A stretch of DNA of 64,000 nucleotides. It comes from Mortierella sp. BCC40632 (taxonomy: Eukaryota; Mortierellomycota; Mortierellomycetes; Mortierellales; Mortierellaceae). Location: assembly GCA_011634665.1 (NCBI GenBank), contig WAEK01000002.1, positions 546,501 to 610,500 of the forward strand, written 5' to 3'. Below the pieces are notes generated by a model. The model made no database searches. It worked only from the letters and a program-made list of their open reading frames with translations, and had not been told where the DNA came from. Every line of letters begins with the position of its first letter. Positions within the stretch are counted from its first letter, which is position 1. The position numbers were made by a program, and so were the translations under genes. Shown one piece after another: positions 11,355 through 22,300 of this stretch.

Positions 11355-12953
11355 ATGCAGACCACGGATGTCCTCAGCCGTAATCCTGGCCTTGCCAATC
11401 TACTCAATGACTTGAACCATCGATTCATCACACCTTCAGGCACAAGCCGGGACTTGGATCAGGATCTGCAACAGGTAGCAAATCCGACTCTGTCACATAT
11501 TTCATTCCGGTGCCATCGATGGAGACACTAATGCAATCTTTATTTTGCATTGTTACAAACCCAGGCGAGAAACAACCTTGGGCACAAGAGGGATTATTTG
11601 AAGGCTCTGACAGTGTATAGCCCGATCGACAGGCTCCGGTTCCTAGCAGAGGATGGTGAGAGCGTGCACGCATCAAGCTTGTTAAGCCGCTCCAGCGGGA
11701 TGTCGGAAGGAGCACTCCAGAAGCAAATCTCTTATCATATCGACCGGATCATTACCTTACTTGAGACAAGAAGGCTCTATCTCGACGGCAGCTCCCTACC
11801 CTTGGCTCCCATATCGCCTCTGATAGCACAGTCCTCAGCAACGACAATACCTCAGTTTGCTCCACCAAACCAGGACTCGGCCACGATCAATCCCACAGAG
11901 ACCTCAATCTCATCACCTCAAACCGAGCCGTTCTTGAGTCTTTTCTTGGAAAGCAGTTCTAGCGAAGAGGATGTTGACACTTTTACATTGACACAGCTTG
12001 AACCCCATATTAAGGCCTTGGAAGGATTTGCTCCGCTCATGACAGCCGTTATTCGACAATCTATCCACGAGCGCGCACAGCAGGTTCTCGTATTGTTGCG
12101 ACGACACGTAGATTCTTCCTCCTCCAATGTCACGGGTAGTTCGTCTTTGAGTGCTATCAGGAACAACCCACCGACCAGTCATGATTTACATCAAGGCCAG
12201 ACCCATGTTGTCCATGAGCTCAGCAACGCGATCGATCAGATCAAAGCAAAATCCATGGCACTTGAAAAGTCAAAGCAAGAATCCATTCTTTCGGACAGGA
12301 AGGTTCTTCAAAGAACCCAAGAATTGATCGAGATTTTTCAAAAGTCGATAGAGGTCTTGTGGGAACTGATTGTCGAGTTCAAATTCAAGTACCAGAAGCA
12401 GCAGGATCAAGTCTTTGTGGAAAGCTATGCACAGATAGTTGAAACTATCCTTCAGAAACTTCAGTAAGTGCTCTTATTTCTCAGGAAAGGGGTTGGATAC
12501 CAGAAAGGGAGGGGGAGGGGCCTTTCTCCTTTCTTTCATCCCTCTATCCTACTCTCATGTCAATCCTCCCTAACCATCTATCGACTCTTGCATCACTAGG
12601 ATCAAAAAAATTGAAGTACAAAAGACTGTATACGATCCTGACACAGTCTTGAAGCTTTCGGTGATACGGTAATGACACTTTTTTTTTTTTTTTTGGCTGG
12701 TGCTGGTGCTGGTGCTGGTGAAATATGGCATAATCAAGGAAAGGCCTTTATCTGACTTTTTTAATATACATATTAAAAAAGGGATCAGCTGGAGACACTA
12801 GAACGGCAGTTACAAAAGGAAGAAATCGAGAATTCAAATTTGATAGAACAATACCAGAGTGCTGGCAAGGATTTCAACGACATTGTCCAAGCCTACACTG
12901 AGGTCAAGGAGCGTATCGAGGCTGTTCATGATGATATCAAGAGACATTTCTGA
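11355..12953 (+). CDS. HAUS augmin-like complex subunit 4 homologue (probable)
   Basis: Exons 11355-11474, 11565-12463, 12600-12668 and 12782-12953 join with matching phases to give 419 residues. Predicted role: a coiled-coil subunit of augmin, which recruits gamma-tubulin to microtubule walls for branching nucleation in the spindle. The evidence is the C-terminal half: a long helical region (EFKFKYQKQQDQVFVESYA, IVETILQKLQ) followed by a YDPDTVLKLSVIRDQLE segment. That segment recalls the conserved TYTPE..xALxxIRxxLE region of HAUS4/AugD, and the final residues are again coiled coil. The N-terminal part is less conserved-looking and has a Ser/Pro-rich loop. Human HAUS4 is about 360 residues. 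The gene is clearly real from splicing; the family name is a pattern match and could be another coiled-coil spindle or kinetochore protein. Intron 3 contains a short GCTGGT repeat and a T-tract. Confidence 0.6.
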
Positions 12954-13251
12954 AGGATCGCTCTCTCAAAGTAGGAAATAAAAAAACGTCTATCTAATTT
13001 GCTCGAGTTGAGGTGGTGAACTCAGATTTTTCTCTTTTGGCGATGGAAGAAGAAGCGTAAAAGAAGAAATGTATTGTGATTTTGAGGGCTAAGCAGAATG
13101 AAAAGGGAGAGAGGGAGGATTCATAGATCGTTATCTGGCTCATTACGCGTAACTTTGAATCATTGGAGTGAGGAAGAGAGAGAGAGAGGAAGAGATAAAT
13201 TTTTTTGTCTTTGTTTCCTCACCCCTTCATTGTTCGTGAGGTCGTTTCTCA
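12954..13251. other. Convergent spacer
   Basis: About 300 bp between two converging genes. It contains a short GAGAGA run near 13170-13190 and otherwise nothing recognisable; it must hold both 3' ends. Confidence 0.5.
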
Positions 13252-15219
13252 TCACATTCGTTTCTTGTACGTCTTTCGAAGAACATCTTGAGCAATTCGT
13301 TTCTTGGCTCCCTCCACAAACGCTTGTTCATACGCAAGCTCATTCTCTATCCAAATTCGTTTCATCGCCTCAATATCCAACACCCCAAACTTATCCAACC
13401 CACCCCATCGTCGCCCTGGCCATCCTTGCTCTGAACAATCCTCTGACCACAGTGACCGTGAATCAGACACCTCACGATGCCATCGGAACAGATCACTGTC
13501 CTGGTATAATTGCTCAAACTCTGTCCAATTGAACGATCGCTCAATCGGCATGTCCACAATCCGATAGTCGCTGGTTTTCTCCTTCATATCTGTCGCATGT
13601 CCAACCTGGGATTCAACTGTTCCTAGAGAGCACTCTATGGCCGGAAATTCGATTCGACGTTCAATCTCAGCTTGTCGAAGCTTCATAAAGTTGGACGCCT
13701 GCTCAAACAAGGATCGCATTCGACAGTTGGCACATCCACCCGCTCCACAATGAGCAAAACATTCACTCGACCAGATTTGACCACAGCTCACCGAGATCTT
13801 TGTTTGGATCAAGCCCGGTTTTCGTGGTAACAACAGGGGCGAGAGTGGTTTAGATTGAATTTGTTGTTTGGAAGATGTTCGAGCCCGGGTTTTGGTTCTC
13901 GAAGGACCCTTTTGAGGGTCAGCAGGAGATGTGTGTGCCAAATGTCGGTTCTCGAGCAGGGGAGTCTCCTCACTCTTCTCGCCCATTGATCGTGTAACAC
14001 TTTGAAGACGAGAGACAAATCCACGAAACATAAAAAAGGCATTTCGTGGTCGATAGTGGGCACTATCAGTTACTCCTTTGGGCTTGGCTTTTGTTCTTGT
14101 TGAGGCTGCTGGAGAGTAGTTTGGTGGTCGCTGTGGTCGCTGAAGAGTTCGTATTGCTCCTGTGGTCCTCTTGGTCATAAGTGGGTTCTGAGGTTGACAC
14201 ATTCGACTCGAAAACTGAGACTCGGCTTTCTCTGGATACACCTGGTCTGGTGGATCAGTTTTGGTTGCAAAGATTTTGAGAGACCCCCGATCGTACCCGG
14301 TGCCTTGCTCTTCACTGGCTGACAGTGTTCTACTGTAAGGGATTGTCTGTTCGAAGTATCCTTGTAGAAGAGCCTGACTTGGATTATCCCCCGGATCCAT
14401 GTCTTCAGGGAGTATGGGGGATGGCAAGAGGGTTGGATCTATCACTAGGCCTGTGGTCAGTGCTGAAGCCACTCTTGCCGTATCCAACGAATGCGTCAAT
14501 ACCTGGTAGTGGTCGTTCGAGTCGGCAGCAGAGGCTAGGTGAGCCCCGGCTAGACTCATTTGAGAAGTAGATTTCTGGTGTGACTCGTATGGCTGAAGAA
14601 TCGGCATTGAATCACTTGGGGCCACATGCAATGTCCAGACATGTCCATGGTAGCTAGTATCTAGCCCATTCTCCAAATTCTGAGGTGGTGATAAAGGCGG
14701 TTGAGTCAAGGTTGATAACCACGTCGGGGTCCAAGCTTGGAGGTGCGGCAAAAGACTTGATGTGTTCAATGCTGGATATGAGAATAAAGAAGGAGAAGTC
14801 ATCGTTGATGATGAAGCAAAGAGTTGGCGAGTGGTTTGATCCGTTTGTAGATCACAATCGCTTAGCCCAATTGTTTCTGGAAAAGTAACCGCTTTTACAT
14901 TGCCTTGCTCCGGTTGACGAATGAGAATGCTTTGACCTGACATTCCCAGACTTGTTGGTGGTTCTGGATACAAAGATAAACTGGCGCGTTCACTATGATA
15001 CGGAAAAAATACAGGCGTGCCTGATAGTTTGAACTCCTCTGATGGTCCAGAAAGACTATTCCTGAGACCATCACTCATCGTGTCCTGTTGATTTGTGAAT
15101 ACACTATCTGTCACACCAAGCTCTATAGAGTCTAGGACCCCATAGGAAGGATGAGTAACCATATCCGAGGCTACATATACTGTATTTGGAGCAAGGATGT
15201 CGTTGGGAATATGGTTCAT
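13252..15219 (-). CDS. Uncharacterised 655-residue protein with Cys cluster
   Basis: A single uninterrupted 1,968-bp ORF, the longest intronless reading frame in the window, starting at ATG 15219. I do not recognise the family. The N-terminal 300 or so residues are Ser/Thr/Pro-rich and probably disordered. A basic middle segment contains RPRNAFFMFRG, which resembles the first helix of an HMG box, but the rest of an HMG box is not obvious. Further on, a Cys-rich patch, CGQIWSSECFAHCGAGGCANC, could bind zinc. It leads into a helical charged C-terminus with several Trp residues and a basic end (KKRIAQDVLRKTYKKRM). The overall design suggests a nuclear, DNA- or chromatin-associated protein; this is inference only. 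It is divergent from MED1, with a 487-bp spacer. Confidence 0.72.
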   Translation of the reverse strand: MNHIPNDILAPNTVYVASDMVTHPSYGVLDSIELGVTDSVFTNQQDTMSDGLRNSLSGPSEEFKLSGTPVFFPYHSERASLSLYPEPPTSLGMSGQSILIRQPEQGNVKAVTFPETIGLSDCDLQTDQTTRQLFASSSTMTSPSLFSYPALNTSSLLPHLQAWTPTWLSTLTQPPLSPPQNLENGLDTSYHGHVWTLHVAPSDSMPILQPYESHQKSTSQMSLAGAHLASAADSNDHYQVLTHSLDTARVASALTTGLVIDPTLLPSPILPEDMDPGDNPSQALLQGYFEQTIPYSRTLSASEEQGTGYDRGSLKIFATKTDPPDQVYPEKAESQFSSRMCQPQNPLMTKRTTGAIRTLQRPQRPPNYSPAASTRTKAKPKGVTDSAHYRPRNAFFMFRGFVSRLQSVTRSMGEKSEETPLLENRHLAHTSPADPQKGPSRTKTRARTSSKQQIQSKPLSPLLLPRKPGLIQTKISVSCGQIWSSECFAHCGAGGCANCRMRSLFEQASNFMKLRQAEIERRIEFPAIECSLGTVESQVGHATDMKEKTSDYRIVDMPIERSFNWTEFEQLYQDSDLFRWHREVSDSRSLWSEDCSEQGWPGRRWGGLDKFGVLDIEAMKRIWIENELAYEQAFVEGAKKRIAQDVLRKTYKKRM

Positions 15220-15706
15220 CTGTGGTAGAGTAGTCGGGGCTAGTGGGCAGGGGAGCAGGAGCTTTTCTGACGCGAACCATAAGAGCTGAACAAAAAGTTA
15301 AAAGTACACTCGAGTCCGAGTCAAAGAAATAAAGAGAGAAGAACGTAGGTTGAGGTCAATAGGTTGCCTTAGAAATGGATCGCTAGAGTTGGAAAGTCAC
15401 CAAGGTGTGAGGTATCGAGTCTCTTTATACATAACTGGGGTTGATAAGGGTGGTCCTTGCACTCTTTGGTCCGTGGTATGAGCGGTGCAGTATGGCAGAG
15501 GCTCCACTTCCTGAGAATTCTGGGTAGTAGGGTATTTCTTATGTTGGAGGTGGTGCCACAGAAAAAGCAATAGGGCGATTCAGCTTTTTGAAAGAGGTCT
15601 ATGTGACTGTCGCGTGGATCAGACTTTTTTACGCGTCCCCACAACTGGGACACCGCACCGCACACTCTTTCTCTCTCCCTGGTGAATCGCCACAATTCCC
15701 CTCGGG
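15220..15706. other. Divergent promoter region, unknown protein / MED1
   Basis: 487 bp with no gene. No strong repeat is visible; it contains a CT-rich patch (about 15665-15680) on the MED1 sense strand just before its start. Confidence 0.5.
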
Positions 15707-16574
15707 ATGCCAAACACGAATGGGAATGCAACCACTGTGCAAGAGCACCTCCGCGAACTTCAGACACTAGTCCAGGATTCCCTCAAACAATGGAACCTCT
15801 CTACTAATGCCTCAGCGGCCACTACACTTGCTGCACAAAGCAATCCAGGACGAATGCCTAATGGTACAGCATGTCTGGAGCTTAAAAATCAGGCACAGAA
15901 TAGGACATGAGATCTCCAAATCGAATAGTCTATCAACAAAAACAGAATGGGATCCTCATCCACCGACTGGATTCTTTATGCTATCCCCTTGTCAACAATT
16001 CTAGAGCTACATCCGCTTGGGCCCGTTCTTGTGGGGACACTTCAGAGGGATTTCAAGGAAAAGATTGCCGCCATCCGAGCCATCAGTCTTTCATTCGCCC
16101 AAGGCCCTCTCCATCAGTCTCTGAACGGAGGTGACGCCTCTACTTCTTCAGCCTTTCGAAAGTACTCGTCTCTACTAAAGGCAAGTTTGACTGTCTTCAA
16201 GGATGCTAACCCTGAGGAAAAGGATCGTTTCTGTTTTCGAATTGTTTAGTTGCTAGGACAAATATATCTGTTCGCTGGAAAGAGACACCTTACACCTGAG
16301 CTCATACCTACCTTGCAATTTTACTCTACAATGATGGATAGGATGAGACTCTTCTTGAGGAATCGTTGTCAACTGTCAAGGCGAGCATGAAGCAATGTCA
16401 AAATATTCTTCGAGCAGCTTCTCAGGATGGCGCTATCAAGACAGATCACTTGCTAAATACCATCAAGGATATGGCCTCGGGACTCGGGTAAGAGCAGGAA
16501 AGCAGCGCCTGTGATCTTGAGCTTTGGATACTGGACAACACCTTGGGTTAGTACCACTCTTTGACGCTCTAGGA

Positions 16575-16605
<31 letters not shown>

Positions 16606-18954
16606 CAAATCCTAGGCTAGAGTGTTATCTCGAAACCGGATCCAGACCCAATAGTATATTGCCAGTGTCAACACTAACCATCGGAGGAAATGTTATTGTC
16701 ATCGATGTAAGTGGTATGAGGCAAAGCATCTCGATTCTTGTACCTACTTGGAAAGACAAGGACTAAATTACTCATCATGTAACATCATGACTGCATTCTA
16801 TTTAGATTGACGTGGAAAGCACCGGTGCTATTCTTCGAGTCAAGGTGTCATATGCGTCAGATATTCATCAAGATGAGAGAGTAAGGTCTCAGCTTCAGGA
16901 CTTATTATTATTTGGACATGATCCCCCTTTATTCCCTTCAGCCCATAATAACTGGACATTTCTTTTTTTTCGCTCGAGTAGGTGGATCGTCTACTAGCCC
17001 ATAATCTCCGATGCAAGTGCGGAAAGCTATCACAGTCTATTCAGGAAAATGGAAAAGATTCCTCTGAATTTCATCTTGCTCACCTTCCGGATTGCAGTCG
17101 TGACTTTGATGCCTTTTTGAAAAACTTGAAGGCTCTGGCCATTCTTGACAGCTTTTCCAAAAAGTACTCTAACATCGACTTTTTCCACAACATCCGATCC
17201 ATGGACATTGACTTCAAGGAGCTCTATAAGCAGGAAATGTAAAGTGAAATTATGATAAGTCCGGATGAAAAATGGATGCCAATGGAGGACAACGCCCTAG
17301 ACCCCTTGCAGGGTGTCGCCTAGTGAATGATTTGTACTGACTATTCCAACAACCCGACAAACCCTTTATCTTAATAGGCAACTGACTGGAGGCAATCTAC
17401 AAAGGGTACTCATTGCAGGTCATGGAATCCCATTTATGCATGCAGTTTCTCCAGGACCCTCTGTCGCTTACTGGGCACCAAAGTCTGAGCTGAGTGGAGT
17501 TTCATGGGAGGCTTTGGCGACAATAGTTGAGCAAGGAGCAAATGAAAAGATCAAGATCCCTTTTCATCGGATAAATGTTGTTATGGAAGAATCTATTGCC
17601 TCTGGATCAGGAATTGTCGCAGGCTCGGGATATCTTCCTTTGGAGCGGTCTGGTTTCCTTCTTTCTGAAGATGAAACATTGACCATGACGACGGTCCCAT
17701 ATGGTTCAATTATGAATGACCAAGGCAGTGTAGGACCAACAACGATCCTACAGAGACCGTTGCGATGGGTAGTGCCAACTACTGATTTGTCTGTCGAGGC
17801 TATTTATGTGGCTGTATTGAATCCACCCGTAGTAGTGTCGGAGGAAATGGCCAAACAATTAGCAGCACTCTCGAACCAGGCAGGTCTGACCACGACTATG
17901 GGATCTCACAAAGAATTAGGCTATCTTTCACTACAAGAGATGCTGGTAATGCTTGGTTTTATTTATTGACCCATTACCGTCTGATTACGATGCAGAGTAC
18001 TGTTGTGGATTTACTTACATTTGACCACTATTAACTGGACTGGAATTCTTAGATTGATCGTAGTACAGAGCAGACGCAGTGGAGAGTGACTATCGACCAA
18101 GGACCAGGCTCGGTCGAGCAACTTTATTCATTTGACCGGACCAAGATCGAGGCGCGACTGATTCATCGTATTCCATTTACACATATTTCTCAAGTCTATG
18201 TCTGCACCAAGGTAAAGGAAAATTTGGGTACTTTCTATAAAGAGCTATAGGTGCCTAGTATCTGTTTTCTTCCTTTATCTAATTGTCCTTCCCCCCCTTT
18301 TCACTTGCATATCGTTAGCTCTTGCGTCAACAAACTGCTTTTAATGCTCTTTTCCAAAGCTGTTTCAAGGAGACAAAGCCCCACACTCAGACAGATGACT
18401 CGAATGCCTCTTCCAGCGTCAATACCAATGGTCGCACAAGCACCATGTTTGTAGGGGTTCCTGAGGATAATTCTTTGACCCAAGTTCCCATTCTGGTCCA
18501 GACCCCTCAGCCGTCGAGGGCAATCCTTGTTTCGTTTACAAACCCCTATACGGAATCGAACATAATGCTCGAGATCCTTGTTGAAGCCGGAACAGGCCAG
18601 GCCATGGTCCAGATGGCCATGACTCCAACCGAAGCCATAACAGGAGTCTCATCCTCGATGCCGACCAATCAAGGCTCTGTGACCAGTACTACTGCAGGGT
18701 CCGGAGTTGATGTAACCCAAAGTCAGGAGACGTTCATGTTGACGGGAGAAGAGCTCACCCGAGAGTTGTCGACGCATGAGAGCATCCCGATGTTGGTCCA
18801 ATGGATTCTGAAACGGTCATATGGATGGATGAAGGAACAACACCAACAGACGATGAAGAGTCAACAGCAACATCTTCACCAGCACTATCTTGGACGGCGG
18901 CCTTCTTCTCATCATGTCGAGGAAGGAGGAATTCTAAAGAAGGCTCGCGTATGA
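15707..18954 (+). CDS. MED1: Mediator of RNA polymerase II transcription subunit 1
   Basis: Mediator middle-module subunit linking activators to RNA polymerase II. Well-supported exons are 16342-16487, 16616-16706, 16806-16880, 16982-17238, 17378-17945, 18053-18211 and 18319-18954; all phases close. Family signatures: LGLECY, then ILPVSTLTIGGNVIVIDIDVES, the DRLLAHNLR / NLKALAILDSFSKK / DFFHNIR stretch, HGIPFMHA followed by PSVAYW, and finally LLRQQTAFNALFQSC. These order as in fungal and animal Med1 domains. The 5' part is less certain. An exon about 15929-16180 joins the next exon in frame only through a GC donor at 16181. The first exon, from ATG 15707, has no strong donor, so the start could instead be near 15947. 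The product is about 780 residues. The C-terminus is Gln/His-rich. Identity is confident; the exact N-terminus is not. Confidence 0.85.
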
Positions 18955-19384
18955 TGAGTGTCATTTACGTTACCATAGATTCGCCTGGAATATAAAAAAA
19001 ACACTCAATTTTCTCTTTGATTCATTGATCTGCGCAGGAACATATCTACATTGGTACATACTTTTTTTTTTTATTTTATTTTATTTTATTTTATTCGACC
19101 GCTTAATACACGGACAGTTCATGGGATGGAAGGGGGTATGTTAGCTTCGTGCAGGCAGGTAAAGCATGCAAGTAGCCAAAGAAGACCTATTTTTTTTTTT
19201 TTTCCTTCTCAGAAGGGCCAGACAAAACAGGCAAGTAAAAGAGTACAAAAGAAGGAAACAAAGCAAAGAGAAACAAAGCGCAAAGAAGCAGTAAAAAAAG
19301 AAAAGGGAAGAAAGAAAAAGAAAAAGAAAAAGAAGGAAAGAAAAAACAATAGTCCCAGAATAGGTTGAATAATCTATTCAATTT
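18955..19384. other. Convergent spacer MED1 / PLC with TTTTA repeat
   Basis: About 430 bp between converging genes. It contains a T9 run followed by a (TTTTA)-type repeat at about 19062-19095, a T-run near 19191-19204, and a strongly purine-rich AAAG/GAAA stretch at about 19230-19345. No gene is seen. Confidence 0.7.
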
Positions 19385-22300
19385 CTAGTCCTTAGGTGGT
19401 GGAGAAGGAGGCAAAGGTGGATAGTCTGATAGCGTCAAATCATGCAGCTTGTCCAACGCCAACGGGGGTAGGACTGGAGCAGTAGTCACTGAGGTAGCAA
19501 CAGGGGCTGTTGCTGAGGTAACAGCAGGAGCTGTCTCCGAAGTGACAACAGCAGCAGTAGTCGGAACAACCACCGAGGTTGCAACAGCAGCAGTAGCTAG
19601 AGCGGTCACTGAGGTCGCAGCAGTAGTCGTGGTAGTAGCCGGAGCAGTTGCAGAAGTCGCTGTAGCAGCTGCAGCAGCGGCAGCTGGAACAGCTGCAGAC
19701 ACAGCAACAATAGCAGCCGCTGGAGCAGCCGCTGGAGTAGCAGCACGTTGAGGAGAGGCACTTCCACTGCTTGAGTTGGTACTGTCAGCCACCAAAGGCT
19801 TCTCCTTTGACGCCTCGGCTCCATTCATGACAGATCCCACTAAGCTGTTTCGGTTAGAAGATGTGGTTGTAGCAGCGACAGCGCCTGCTGGCAAGGGTGG
19901 CAAGGTCGAGGCATCGTCCAATCTCGATTCGAGAGTTGTTGAGCCATTGACATTCGCTGGCTTGATATCGACCTTGATGAAAAGTGTGCTGTATAGGTAG
20001 AAATCGCCAGAAGGATCCTGAAGTTGGATATGACGGTATCCTTGCTGGAGGCAGTCCAATGAAATACAGTAAGAGGCAATCAAGTCTGAGAACTTGATGT
20101 CTTCGTCCTGAACCACAAATCGCAAAAACACAAGCTCGGGGTGCTCATAGTCGACTCTGAATTTGAAGGATTCTTGCCAAACTGGGTTGAAGCCATTGTC
20201 GTTCACATGTCGGGTCTTGTATTTGATGGTCGATTGACCAGGGATAAGGAGTTCAATCTCGCAGACTGGGTCAATCACGTCTCCCGACTTTTCTTCGTTG
20301 GGCCTTGGAAGTTGTTGTGCAGAGATAACCTTTTTAAAGAATAAAAATATATAAAAAGAGTCAGATATACTATACACGACCTGCAGTGCACTGCATGTTC
20401 TCCATCATGACAGGAGGGAAAGTGGAAGGAGTTTATCCTTGAACTTACCTCGATCGTAACATCGACTGGATAGGATTTGGCAAATGATGGCGCCTTGTCG
20501 TGGTTGCAGGTCTCGTTATCTCGTAACCGAAGAAGCTCTGGCTTAAGAACATAACCACAGTGTCCATTCATAGTAAACATTGCGCTATTCATCTGCATTC
20601 CACGATCTAAAGAACACCCCCGAAAAAAAGCGTCGTTTAGGAAACATGCTCCGTTGAGAAAAAAAAAAAAAGGCTTTCCTGTACATTCTATCAAAAGAAC
20701 TGAACGTACCATAACTCTGATAATTCAGGGCCACAACCTGAGCACCTGCAGCCCAATGATGGTGAGGGTCATAATTGGTCGAGTTGATACGGAATCCAGC
20801 CGGATAAATCCGAGTCAAATGACTTTTGTTCATATTGGCGTATTCCTGCAGCGTTTGCTTGGTCAGGGTCAAGGATGTCCTCTCAGAAAAGGAGATAATC
20901 TTAAAAGGAGAGCATCCATCATGCACAAATCCTGGGAAATGGCGCGACTGACAGTAGATGGTCATGTCACTCAGAGCGCGAGCAATCCGGATCTTCTTGG
21001 GCTTTTTCTTAGGCTTAGATTGCTTAGTACCATCCGAGTCACTCTCGCTCTCTAATAAGTTTGATGAAGGAGAGAGAAAAGGAGTACATGCGTGGGTGAG
21101 AAGTTGGATCTACCAAACCTACTCCTGCCTTTGTACAGTCAACTTTTTTTTTTTTTTTTTTTTTTTGCCCTGATCTCAACATACCTCTCTCGGATTCCGA
21201 CTCAGTATCTGTCACATATTCGCAGGCATCAACATCGGGAGGCAACACTTTGCTCTTGACAAGAATCTTGTACTTTAGGTCATGTGGACTAGGAAGAACC
21301 TTGTATTTCCGGTCATCCTCACCAGTAGACTCGCCTTCCTGCTGGAACAGTGGCGCCAAAACAAGCCAGCTTCCGAGTTTGACTCGCATAATCTCTGCCA
21401 TAATCTCCTGTTGATCCAGATCACAGTGAATCTCGAGCGAAAGGATGAGTGGGTAAGGTGTTGAGACAAAGGCATAAGTCGAGATGGCCTCAATAACATC
21501 GCGGAATAAAATTTTGCTTGTCCTATAATAATCCGGTAACACAGCCAAAGTATCATTTTTTTAAGTATCCAGAACTGGTTAAGAAAAGAGCACTTTTTGC
21601 TTGTTTGTTCAATGTGCACAGACCGAAATCAGCCCACTTACAATGTGTGACCATGATAGATAACAGGTTGACCATCAGATCCATCCCAGCAGTCAACTAA
21701 TACAAAAAAAAAGTTGAGCTCAGTTTACAAGGGACATATGCATTTTCTGATCGTGCGACTGGTACCATCCTTATATCGATTTAACTTACGTTCAACACAG
21801 CGACAGCCAGTCTGCAAAGCACGAATATATCCTTCAATCGACGAGATACCAGTCAATTGATGTCCAAGAAGATAGGTGTTATGTGAGCTGCTGATAAAGT
21901 AGTTGGATAACGTCTGAGACATGTCTTGGTGCACAGTCATATGGTGTGGGGCGACAATAGAATTGTCTGACGAAAGCAAAAAGCTGGTAAACGAGTCGAC
22001 GGTAAAGACATCCAGGTTCTTGTCCAAATGTTTGTGATAAATGCCCTTGATATGATCCAAGTCAAAGCTTGACTTTTGGGTGCGACTCATAAACTTTTCA
22101 AACTCTTGCAGGGACATGGTGTCACCATTAGCGACTTGATGGTACAGTTTTGCAATATCCTTGCGCTCCTTGAGAAGTTTGACAAACTGTGTAAAGTTGG
22201 AAAAGTCAAGGAAGCCCTGCTTCTTTTCATCAGCCTGATCAAACCGCTGTCGAATTTCCTTCTTTGAAAAGTTGATGTTGAGTCGGTGGCAGAGTCGCAC

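Noticed and set aside
13860..14080. Calling the unknown protein a true HMG-box (mating-type-like) factor
   Set aside because: Only an RPRNAFFMFRG-like first helix is visible. The following sequence does not continue as an HMG box, and the neighbours are not those of a known fungal sex locus.
21280..21700. Alternative ORFs overlapping PLC exons in other frames
   Set aside because: These are shadow frames of the spliced PLC coding exons.
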